In this document: piece by piece, positions 1 through 4,998 of the stretch
Numbering within the stretch: the first letter of the stretch is position 1
Layout: each line of letters opens with the position of its first letter
NCBI GenBank assembly: GCA_947095945.1
Contig: CAMUQM010000105.1
Span: 1-6,775, forward strand
Origin: an uncultured Prevotella sp.
Lineage (GTDB): Bacteria; Bacteroidota; Bacteroidia; Bacteroidales; Bacteroidaceae
Direction: 5' to 3'
Length of the DNA: 6,775 nucleotides
Notes under the pieces: model-generated
Database searches by the model: none
What the model saw: the letters and a program-made list of their open reading frames with translations, nothing else
What the model was told of the DNA's origin: nothing
Program-made: the position numbers and the translations under genes

Positions 1-1673
1 TACTGCTTATCACGTTCACGAATTTCCACACGTCGAATCTTTCCAGAGATTGTTTTCGGCAGTGCATCTACAAATTCGATAATACGTGGGTATTTGTAAG
101 GAGCCGTCACATGCTTCACATGACTCTGCAGTTCCTTCACAAACACTTCGTCAGCCTTATCCTTCCAATCATTAGCAAGAACAACAGTTGCCTTTACAAT
201 CATACCACGTATTTCATCAGGCACACCTGTCACTGCACATTCAACAACAGCAGGGTGGGTCATTAATGCACTCTCAACCTCAAAAGGTCCTATACGGTAG
301 CCAGAACTCTTTATAACATCATCAGCACGACCAACAAACCAATAATATCCTTCCTCGTCACGCCAAGCCAAATCACCAGTATGGTAAAGATTATCATGCC
401 AAACCTTCTCTGTTAGTTCCGCATCACGATAATATCCCTTAAAAAGACCTATCGGTTTCCCGGCACTGGTATCTATGCAGATTTCTCCCTTCTCACCATC
501 TTCACATGAAGAACCATCTGACTTCAAGAGTTTAATATCATACTGCGGATTCGGTTTACCCATGCTTCCCGGCTTAGGCTTAATCCAAGGGAAAGTACCC
601 AAGGTCATTGTCGTTTCCGTTTGTCCAAATCCCTCCATCATCTTAATCCCAACAAGATCATAAAACTTCTGAAATACAACAGGTTCAAGGGCTTCTCCTG
701 CCGTAGTACAATACTTCAGTGTAGAAAGGTCATACTGTGAGAAATCCTCTTGCAGCATAAAACGATAGATGGTTGGAGGTGCACAAAAAGAAGTCACATG
801 ATATTTCTCCATCATACGCATAATCTTTTCTGCTGTAAACTTCTCATGGTCATACACAAAGACCGTTGCACCAGCAAACCATTGCCCGTAAAGTTTACCC
901 CATACAGCCTTACCCCACCCCGTGTCAGCCACAGTGAGATGAATACCTTTTTCTTCGAGATTATGCCAGAAAACACCTGTCACCAAATGACCCAACGCAT
1001 AGAGATGGTCATGTGCCACCATCTTTGGCTCACCGCTGGTACCACTTGTGAAGTACATCAACATTGTATCTTCATTTACATTCACATTCTTTGGACGAAC
1101 GAAGGCTGGTGCTTTCTCCCATTCTACAAACCAATCATGAAACCCCTCAGCCACTGGATTATACCTCTGCGACAAGGAATTAACCGCTACAAGTATCTCC
1201 ACCGTTGGACTTTCAGGCATTGCTTCGAGAACTTGCGCAGTCACATATTCATCATTGACACATATAATTGCTTTTACGGATGCACGTTGATTTCGATACA
1301 CAATATCCTTTGCAGTCAACATATGAGTTGCTGGAATAGCAACAGCACCAATCTTACACAGCGCCATCATAGACACCCACCACTGATAATGACGCTTCAA
1401 AATAAGCATAACCTTATCACCACGTTCAATACCAAGACTAAGGAAATAAGCTGCTGCCTGATCGGTTTGTTCTTTAAACTCGGCATACGTAGCTTTCAAC
1501 TCCTCTCCACGCTCACTGGTCCACAACAAAGCCTGTTTATCTGGTGCAACTTTCGCCCACTCATCCATGACATCATACGCAAAGTTAAATGTCTCAGGAA
1601 CTACGAAATGTAGGTTTTCACGAAAATCTTCCTCTGAAGTAAAATGTGTTTGTGTTAAATATCTTTCTATCAT
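1..1673 (-). CDS. AMP-forming acyl-CoA synthetase (MACS/acetyl-CoA synthetase-like), 3' end cut by window edge
   Basis: Predicted cytosolic enzyme that activates a carboxylic acid with ATP and CoA through an acyl-AMP intermediate. 557 residues are visible, close to a full-length medium-chain-type synthetase. The adenylate-forming core motifs are present in order: the phosphate-binding loop YFTSGTSGEPK at residues 207-217, GFGQTE at 348-353, YHTGD ending at Asp434, the hinge-region GRADDVIKSSGYRIGP with Arg449, and the C-terminal SGKIRR with the catalytic lysine Lys545. No frameshift was found. The start is the ATG at 1671-1673 (MIERYLTQ); a stop lies five codons upstream in frame and no other ATG intervenes. 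The last two visible bases make the next codon TA?, so it is either a stop or Tyr, and the gene probably ends at or just past the edge. The gene lies 136 bp behind an XRE-cupin regulator on the same strand. The family is certain; the substrate (acetate, propionate, branched-chain or aryl acid) cannot be read from sequence. Confidence 0.95.
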   Translation of the reverse strand, partial: MIERYLTQTHFTSEEDFRENLHFVVPETFNFAYDVMDEWAKVAPDKQALLWTSERGEELKATYAEFKEQTDQAAAYFLSLGIERGDKVMLILKRHYQWWVSMMALCKIGAVAIPATHMLTAKDIVYRNQRASVKAIICVNDEYVTAQVLEAMPESPTVEILVAVNSLSQRYNPVAEGFHDWFVEWEKAPAFVRPKNVNVNEDTMLMYFTSGTSGEPKMVAHDHLYALGHLVTGVFWHNLEEKGIHLTVADTGWGKAVWGKLYGQWFAGATVFVYDHEKFTAEKIMRMMEKYHVTSFCAPPTIYRFMLQEDFSQYDLSTLKYCTTAGEALEPVVFQKFYDLVGIKMMEGFGQTETTMTLGTFPWIKPKPGSMGKPNPQYDIKLLKSDGSSCEDGEKGEICIDTSAGKPIGLFKGYYRDAELTEKVWHDNLYHTGDLAWRDEEGYYWFVGRADDVIKSSGYRIGPFEVESALMTHPAVVECAVTGVPDEIRGMIVKATVVLANDWKDKADEVFVKELQSHVKHVTAPYKYPRIIEFVDALPKTISGKIRRVEIRERDKQ

Positions 1674-1809
1674 TATTATTCTGAACTAACATTATGGTCT
1701 ATAGACTCTCCTATATCACATAAAACATATTAAAAGACTGTACCCTTCCCTAAGAAGCACGATATTCCATCGTTACTATTCCATTTAGAGATGATGAATA
1801 AATTAAAAC
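1674..1809 (-). other. Gap between the regulator and the acyl-CoA synthetase, with a 10-bp palindrome
   Basis: 136 bp without a gene. It contains the perfect palindrome GTCTATAGAC at 1697-1706, whose near edge is 24 bp upstream of the synthetase ATG. No intrinsic terminator is visible, so read-through from the regulator is plausible. The best -7-like sequence, TATGTTTT at 1722-1729, misses the final G of TAnnTTTG and has no TTG about 19-20 bp upstream. I therefore do not call a separate promoter. Confidence 0.4.
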
Positions 1810-2364
1810 CTAAAATATAATAGCCAAGAAGCGCATTGTCACGTTATCCAAAGCGCGCATACAATGAGGTTGATTAGCATCAAAATAAATACAATCACCC
1901 GGTTCTAAGACAAATCGCTTGTCACCCAACCTAAGATCCATACGTCCTTCCCAAACCATATTAAACTCCTGTCCAGGGTGTATATCCATATTTACTGGTG
2001 CATCTGCAGGTTTCGGCTCAACCGTAACAAGGAAAGGGTCAGCTCTTCTTCCACTGAAGCCACTTGCTAAACTCTGATATTTGTATGCCCACCTACGTTC
2101 AACACTCATTCCTTTTCCTTTACGTGTAAGGAAGTAAGAACTCATGTGCGGCTCCTCACCAAACATCAAAACATCCAAAGCAACACCGTACTTGTGGGAG
2201 ACTTTATATAGCTTACTAACTGAAAGTTCACTCTCCCCCATTTCCATCTTCAGATATTTTTCCTCCGTAACGCCACAGGTCTCTGCCATTTCCTGTACAG
2301 AGATATCCAAAGACTCACGTAAGCCTTTTAATCTTTCACCTATTTGCTTAATTGCTTCTTCCAT
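1810..2364 (-). CDS. XRE-family transcriptional regulator with C-terminal cupin domain
   Basis: 184-residue DNA-binding regulator. Residues about 8-67 form an XRE/HTH_3 domain (IGERLKGLRESLDISVQEMA, then the CGVTEEKYLKME turn-and-recognition region). After a linker, residues about 110-184 form a small cupin barrel. Cupin motif 1 is represented by His129, Glu133 and Gly140, and motif 2 by PGD at 155-157 and PH at 166-167. His129, Glu133 and His167 could bind a metal, though many regulatory cupins only bind a ligand. Known members of this architecture sense a small metabolite through the cupin and control an adjacent gene. Here the adjacent same-strand gene is an acyl-CoA synthetase, so an acid or acyl-CoA derivative is a reasonable but unproven ligand. 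The start is supported by a promoter whose predicted transcript begins about 20 nt upstream. The regulated gene and the effector are inferred from position only. Confidence 0.92.
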   Translation of the reverse strand: MEEAIKQIGERLKGLRESLDISVQEMAETCGVTEEKYLKMEMGESELSVSKLYKVSHKYGVALDVLMFGEEPHMSSYFLTRKGKGMSVERRWAYKYQSLASGFSGRRADPFLVTVEPKPADAPVNMDIHPGQEFNMVWEGRMDLRLGDKRFVLEPGDCIYFDANQPHCMRALDNVTMRFLAIIF

Positions 2365-2390
2365 TATTTAATACACTACTTTATATTCAA

Positions 2391-2426
2391 CAAAAGTAAT
2401 AAATAAAATTATATTCGCAACAAAAA
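2391..2426 (-). promoter_or_regulatory. Promoter of the XRE-cupin regulator (Bacteroidetes type)
   Basis: On the minus strand TACTTTTG (2391-2398) matches the -7 consensus TAnnTTTG. A TTG at 2418-2420, next to TTTTTG at 2421-2426, gives a 19-bp spacer, the expected -33/-7 spacing for the Bacteroidetes primary sigma factor. Transcription would begin near 2385, leaving a leader of about 20 nt before the ATG at 2362-2364. Confidence 0.75.
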
Positions 2427-2573
2427 GTGACACATTTTCAGCATTATATGGGCAAAATAAATAAATTTATACACACCTATAGGTCTGTTGTGCATATAAA
2501 TATCAACTCAAGAAAGTCAAAACAACCTAATAATACTTCCGAGAATAAAGGAGACTCTCAAAAACCGACACGC
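2427..2573. other. AT-rich spacer with no recognised feature
   Basis: Between the regulator promoter and the inverted repeat at 2574. I see no ORF of useful length, no TAnnTTTG box and no clear repeat in this stretch. Confidence 0.4.
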
Positions 2574-2625
2574 AAAAAACTCGTTTCATAAACCCTCTTT
2601 ATAGAATTTATGAAACGAGTTTTTT
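2574..2625. terminator. Perfect 19-bp inverted repeat, bidirectional terminator-like
   Basis: The left arm at 2574-2592 begins with A6 followed by CTCGTTTCATAAA. The right arm at 2607-2625 is its exact reverse complement and ends in T6. The loop is 14 nt (2593-2606). The core CTCGTTTCATAAA hairpin therefore has a U6 tract on either strand, the classic form of a two-way intrinsic terminator. No gene ends nearby: the left neighbour starts at 2364 and reads away, and argR ends at 3218, about 590 bp to the right. What it terminates is unknown. Confidence 0.7.
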
Positions 2626-2824
2626 GAGTAACTTACCCCTTACCTGCATTAAAAGCCAACAAGTAATATAAAATTATTTAGGGAGATAAACTAAAAGATA
2701 AAATGCAGAAAAGACAAATAAAAATATGTCTATCCATTAGCATTCTTTCTGTCTTCTACAAACAGCTTATCCCCTTATTAATCGATATTTGTAAACTATT
2801 TTCATGCAACCCAAAACCAATACA
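2626..2824. other. AT-rich spacer with no recognised feature
   Basis: Between the inverted repeat and the 22-bp array. No convincing ORF, promoter box or hairpin was found on either strand. Confidence 0.35.
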
Positions 2825-2934
2825 TGCTCTTTTGGCTTCTAAAAGATGCCTAATTGGCTTGTAATAGATGCCCTTTTGAAGTGTTACTAACGCCCTTTTG
2901 AAGTCCAATCAAGCACCTTTTCTTGCACTACTTT
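2825..2934. repeat. Five degenerate tandem units with an exact 22-bp period
   Basis: Units lie at 2825-2846, 2847-2868, 2869-2890, 2891-2912 and 2913-2934, with no indels between them. ttggcttctaaaagatgcc (2832-2850) recurs as ttggcttgtaatagatgcc (2854-2872), 17 of 19 identical. gcccttttgaagt (2870-2882) recurs exactly at 2892-2904. The outermost units are the most diverged; the common core is roughly TGCCCTTTTG followed by an AT-rich half. A 22-bp period is not a multiple of three, which argues against protein repeats, and equals about two helical turns, so a protein could bind each unit on the same face. Identity and function are unknown. Confidence 0.7.
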
Positions 2935-2957
2935 ATAACTTACTGATTTTCTGTTGG

Positions 2958-2987
2958 TTGCAAACTTGCTTTTTACACGTATTTTTG
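2958..2987 (+). promoter_or_regulatory. Orphan rightward promoter just after the 22-bp array
   Basis: TTG at 2958-2960, a 19-bp spacer and TATTTTTG at 2980-2987 match the Bacteroidetes -33/-7 arrangement as well as the promoters of the real genes here. A transcript would start near 2994 and run toward argR, which is on the opposite strand. The only ORF behind it is the doubtful 78-codon frame at 3001. The transcript could instead be a noncoding RNA that becomes antisense to the 3' end of argR mRNA. Confidence 0.55.
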
Positions 2988-3000
2988 CCTTTATTTGTAG

Positions 3001-3237
3001 ATGTTTTATTCAAAATTATGTAATGATTTTTCAAACCTTTATCTGCATCTTCAAAGTATTAAATTAAAAATACTTTCTGTGTCGGAAGATGATACTAAAA
3101 AGACAGTTGACAGTCTCGACTACGTTTTTTATTTAATGAATAACTTCAGTTCTTCCGTTAAATCTACACGAAAATCGTCCAAACATTTAACGGAAGAACC
3201 CCAATTATTGCCTATTCTTATCCAATCTCAGGAATAA
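3001..3237 (+). CDS. Doubtful 78-residue hypothetical protein
   Basis: A 78-codon frame beginning MFYSKLCNDF, rich in Ser, Leu and Lys, with no signal peptide, membrane segment or motif that I recognise. In its favour, a well-formed promoter ends 13 bp upstream, which would give a leader of only about 7 nt; the codon just before the ATG is a stop. Against it, it has no recognisable family, its codons 50-67 are made of a perfect inverted repeat, and its last 20 bp overlap the argR coding end on the other strand. It may be a chance frame within a noncoding transcript. Confidence 0.2.
   Translation: MFYSKLCNDFSNLYLHLQSIKLKILSVSEDDTKKTVDSLDYVFYLMNNFSSSVKSTRKSSKHLTEEPQLLPILIQSQE
3149..3199. repeat. 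Perfect 15-bp inverted repeat just beyond the argR stop
   Basis: gttcttccgttaaat (3149-3163) pairs exactly with its reverse complement at 3185-3199 around a 21-nt loop. The loop contains a second small stem, acga/tcgt. On the argR strand the hairpin starts 19 nt after the stop codon. No U tract follows on either strand, so it is not a standard intrinsic terminator. It could stabilise the argR mRNA 3' end or act as a factor-assisted terminator. Confidence 0.5.
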
Positions 3238-3694
3238 CATACGACAGTGATTCCAACACTTGACCACGTGTAGCACCCTCACGAAGCGCTATGAAGATAG
3301 TATCATCACCCGCAATTGAACCCAATATATAAGGTGAATCAGAACTATCAATATCGTAAGCAAGTGCACTGGCATAACCGGGACGTGTCTTGATAATAGC
3401 CAGCTGTCCTGATATATTCACCGAGATATAACCACTTCGCTGCAACATCTCTGTTGCTTTACGCGGTGTCGTCACACGACGATACATCGTTTCATTCGGC
3501 AGAACATATACATATTTTCCATTCATAGAAGCAGCCTTTGCTACTTTCAACTGCTTAAGGTCGCGACTCAATGTCGCCTGAGTCAATTTGAATCCTTCCT
3601 GTTCTAATACCTTCAAAACTTCTTCCTGAGAACTGAGTTCCATACTTGAAATAAGCATTTTCAATGCTTCAAGTCTACTATTTTTCACCTTCAT
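3218..3694 (-). CDS. argR: Arginine repressor ArgR
   Basis: 158-residue ArgR/AhrC-type regulator, the usual length for the family. Residues about 1-70 form the winged-helix DNA-binding domain, with the characteristic LTQATLSRDLKQL (Ser43-Arg44 in the recognition helix). Residues about 80-158 form the hexamerising, arginine-binding domain, with TRPGYA at 103-108 and GSIAGDDT at 125-132. Asp130 and Asp131 match the arginine-contacting aspartates known in the family. With bound arginine such hexamers repress arginine biosynthesis genes. The frame is open upstream to an ATG at 3773-3775, but those 27 extra residues are absent from the family and cover the promoter, so I use the ATG at 3692-3694 (MKVKNSRLEALK). 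No arg biosynthesis gene lies within this window. ARG-box-like sites over the promoter suggest autoregulation. Confidence 0.96.
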   Translation of the reverse strand: MKVKNSRLEALKMLISSMELSSQEEVLKVLEQEGFKLTQATLSRDLKQLKVAKAASMNGKYVYVLPNETMYRRVTTPRKATEMLQRSGYISVNISGQLAIIKTRPGYASALAYDIDSSDSPYILGSIAGDDTIFIALREGATRGQVLESLSYVIPEIG

Positions 3695-3719
3695 AACTGT
3701 ATATACATTCTGATTCACT

Positions 3720-3775
3720 TGCAAAAGTATGCAAAATAATTCAAATATGCAAACAAACAATGCATAAACAAGCAA
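3720..3775. promoter_or_regulatory. Candidate ARG-box operator sites over the argR promoter
   Basis: tgcaaaagtatgcaa (3720-3734) and tgcataaacaagcaa (3761-3775) resemble the Bacillus-type ARG box core, recalled as TGAATAAAAATGCAA, with about 4 and 3 mismatches in 15. A half-site ATGCAA lies between them at 3747-3752. The first site covers the whole -7 element and the half-site overlaps the -33 element, a layout suited to autorepression by ArgR. The match is by eye; the box preferred by Bacteroidetes ArgR may differ. Confidence 0.4.
3722..3753 (-). promoter_or_regulatory. argR promoter
   Basis: On the minus strand TACTTTTG (3722-3729) matches TAnnTTTG, and TTTG (3750-3753) lies 20 bp upstream as the -33 element. 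The predicted transcript start near 3715 gives about 20 nt of leader before the ATG at 3692-3694. This independently excludes the longer start at 3775. Confidence 0.75.
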
Positions 3776-3835
3776 AAATAGAATTATTATACCTTATACT
3801 ATGCATAAAGCAAACAGATGTTAAACAAAAAACCA

Positions 3836-3855
3836 TCACAAGTCAAACCTTGTGA
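3836..3855. promoter_or_regulatory. 20-bp palindromic operator-like site upstream of the BI-1 promoter
   Basis: TCACAAG (3836-3842) and CTTGTGA (3849-3855) form a perfect 7-bp inverted repeat around 6 bp. Its centre is about 72 bp upstream of the predicted BI-1-family transcript start, a typical activator position. No U tract follows, so a terminator is unlikely. The binding protein is unknown. Confidence 0.4.
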
Positions 3856-3879
3856 AATTTATAAAAAACAGATAGCATA

Positions 3880-3911
3880 TTTGTCAGTGTCTAATCTTTC
3901 TATTATATTTG
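3880..3911 (+). promoter_or_regulatory. Promoter of the BI-1/YccA family gene
   Basis: TTTG (3880-3883), a 20-bp spacer and TATATTTG (3904-3911) match the Bacteroidetes -33/-7 pattern. The transcript would start at about 3916-3919, leaving a leader of nearly 100 nt before the ATG at 4016. Confidence 0.7.
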
Positions 3912-3918
3912 TAACTAA

Positions 3919-3980
3919 ATGGCATAGCATTTGTATTATAAGAGCTATAAGGCATTATGCCATAGAACCGACAGCATGTC
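3919..3980 (+). other. Structured 5' leader of the BI-1/YccA mRNA
   Basis: ATGGCATA (3919-3926) pairs with TATGCCAT (3956-3963), enclosing a smaller stem TTATA/TATAA (3936-3940/3946-3950) with a 5-nt loop. A further small hairpin GACA-GCA-TGTC follows at 3970-3980. The outer stem begins almost exactly at the predicted transcript start, like 5'-terminal stems known to protect mRNAs. No known riboswitch class is recognised. Confidence 0.4.
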
Positions 3981-4015
3981 AGTAACAGATTAAAGAAAAC
4001 AAACAAAGAAAGAAT

Positions 4016-4744
4016 ATGAATATGAATTTTGACAATTTCACAAACGTGACAAGTAGACAGGAGCGCGACTTAGAAATGTCACGTGCATTTCCATCATTGA
4101 TGCGTAAGGTATATGTGTGGATGGCTATGGCACTTGCCATCACAGGTGTAGTAGCTTATGGAGCAGGCAACTCTCCAGCCCTCATCCAATTCCTTTACAT
4201 GGGACGTGGTCCACTGCTTATTGCTGGATTGGTTGAATTAGGTATCGTATGGTATCTTTCTTCACGCATCCAGAATCTGTCACTCGTTGCAGCAACAACA
4301 TGGTTCATCGCCTTTGCTGCCATCAACGGATTGACATTAGGATGGATCTTTGCAGCTTTCTCTTCTGCAGCTATCGCAAAGACCTTCTTTATTACTGCAG
4401 GAACTTTCGGTGCTATGGCTTTGATTGGCTCAACAACCAAGAAAGACTTAACCAAGATGGGAGGTATTCTCTTTATGGCACTGATTGGTCTTATCATCGC
4501 AGGATTAGTGAACATCTTCTTGAAGAGTGTTATGTTCGACTTCATCGTTAGCGGTATCGGTGTTCTTGTCTTCACAGGTCTTACTGCATGGGATGCACAG
4601 AAGATTAAGCAAAACTTACAGATGGCACCAGATGCAGGTGAAGGAGCACAGAAGATTGCTCTTCTCGGTTCATTGAGTCTTTACCTCGACTTTATAAACC
4701 TCTTCCTCTACCTCCTCCGTTTCTTCGGAAACAACCGAAACTAA
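4016..4744 (+). CDS. Bax inhibitor-1/YccA (TMBIM) family membrane protein
   Basis: 242-residue inner-membrane protein with a short polar N-terminus and about seven hydrophobic segments, near residues 32-50, 64-82, 88-108, 112-138, 149-169, 174-192 and 216-236. Two family-typical acidic residues lie in the last part: Asp193 in LTAWDAQKIK and Asp225 in SLYLDFINLF. They correspond in context to the paired aspartates described as the pH-sensitive gate of the Bacillus YetJ calcium-leak channel. Related bacterial proteins are YbhL and YccA of E. coli, the latter linked to FtsH. Role here: an integral membrane protein possibly involved in ion leak or membrane stress; the exact function is unknown. 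It has its own promoter, a leader and a terminator, so it is probably transcribed alone. A second ATG two codons in (4022) is an equally possible start; no Shine-Dalgarno sequence decides between them. Confidence 0.93.
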   Translation: MNMNFDNFTNVTSRQERDLEMSRAFPSLMRKVYVWMAMALAITGVVAYGAGNSPALIQFLYMGRGPLLIAGLVELGIVWYLSSRIQNLSLVAATTWFIAFAAINGLTLGWIFAAFSSAAIAKTFFITAGTFGAMALIGSTTKKDLTKMGGILFMALIGLIIAGLVNIFLKSVMFDFIVSGIGVLVFTGLTAWDAQKIKQNLQMAPDAGEGAQKIALLGSLSLYLDFINLFLYLLRFFGNNRN

Positions 4745-4768
4745 TTAAGGAAGATACAAACATAAAGA

Positions 4769-4819
4769 GGATGTCAAAATACAAATACCGTTTTGATACT
4801 TTTACAGTTTGAAACATCC
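4769..4819 (+). repeat. Imperfect hairpin after the BI-1/YccA stop
   Basis: GGATGT (4769-4774) pairs with ACATCC (4814-4819), with additional CAAAA/TTTTG pairing possible inside. It lies between the stop codon and the clear terminator at 4827 and may be a 3' stabilising structure. Confidence 0.3.
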
Positions 4820-4826
4820 GAATATA

Positions 4827-4884
4827 AAAAGATCATTTCAAGACTCATTTTCGAGTAAAGAAATGGTCTTTTATTTTCTTTTAG
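4827..4884 (+). terminator. Rho-independent terminator of the BI-1/YccA gene
   Basis: AAAAGATCATTTC (4827-4839) pairs with GAAATGGTCTTTT (4860-4872) with one G-U pair. A small inner stem ACTC/GAGT sits in the loop, and a T-rich tail (TTTTATTTTCTTTT) runs to about 4882. It lies about 80 bp after the stop codon and separates this gene from the esterase. Confidence 0.75.
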
Positions 4885-4970
4885 GGGAATCCTACTTATA
4901 GTATAGAAGATGTCAAGTCAACTTACACCGATTAAGGTAATTCACTACGAACACCCCACATTCCCTCTAT

Positions 4971-4978
4971 TATTTTTG
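4971..4978 (+). promoter_or_regulatory. -7 element of the esterase promoter
   Basis: TATTTTTG matches TAnnTTTG, and a start near 4985 would leave about 14 nt before the ATG. No TTG lies at the expected -33 position (about 4949-4951 is cga), so the promoter may be weak or activator-dependent. Confidence 0.55.
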
Positions 4979-4998
4979 TAACTTATAAACACTCAGGT

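Noticed and set aside
475..663. 62-codon plus-strand frame
   Set aside because: It lies opposite the GFGQTE region of the synthetase; a shadow of the real gene.
750..1613. 287-codon plus-strand open frame
   Set aside because: It is antisense to the acyl-CoA synthetase, which has all adenylate-forming motifs intact; the protein is rich in His, Cys and Trp and has no family features.
1722..1729. Separate promoter for the acyl-CoA synthetase
   Set aside because: TATGTTTT lacks the final G of the -7 box and no TTG lies at the right distance upstream.
2144..2371. 75-codon plus-strand frame
   Set aside because: It is antisense to the helix-turn-helix part of the XRE-cupin regulator.
2574..2625. 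Insertion-sequence end or miniature transposon
   Set aside because: It is a single compact hairpin with A/T tails, with no transposase and no evident flanking target duplication; terminator form fits better.
2825..2934. CRISPR array
   Set aside because: The units abut directly with no unique spacers and are degenerate; no cas gene is present.
3011..3018. Leftward -7 box (TAATTTTG on the minus strand)
   Set aside because: It matches TAnnTTTG, but no TTG is found 19-20 bp upstream and no leftward gene or leader follows.
3695..3775. 27-residue hydrophobic N-terminal extension of ArgR
   Set aside because: It covers the argR promoter and would lie upstream of the transcript start; ArgR proteins do not carry it.
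4195..4575. 126-codon minus-strand and 100-codon plus-strand (4249-4551) frames
   Set aside because: Both lie inside the BI-1/YccA gene, which has clear membrane segments and family motifs.
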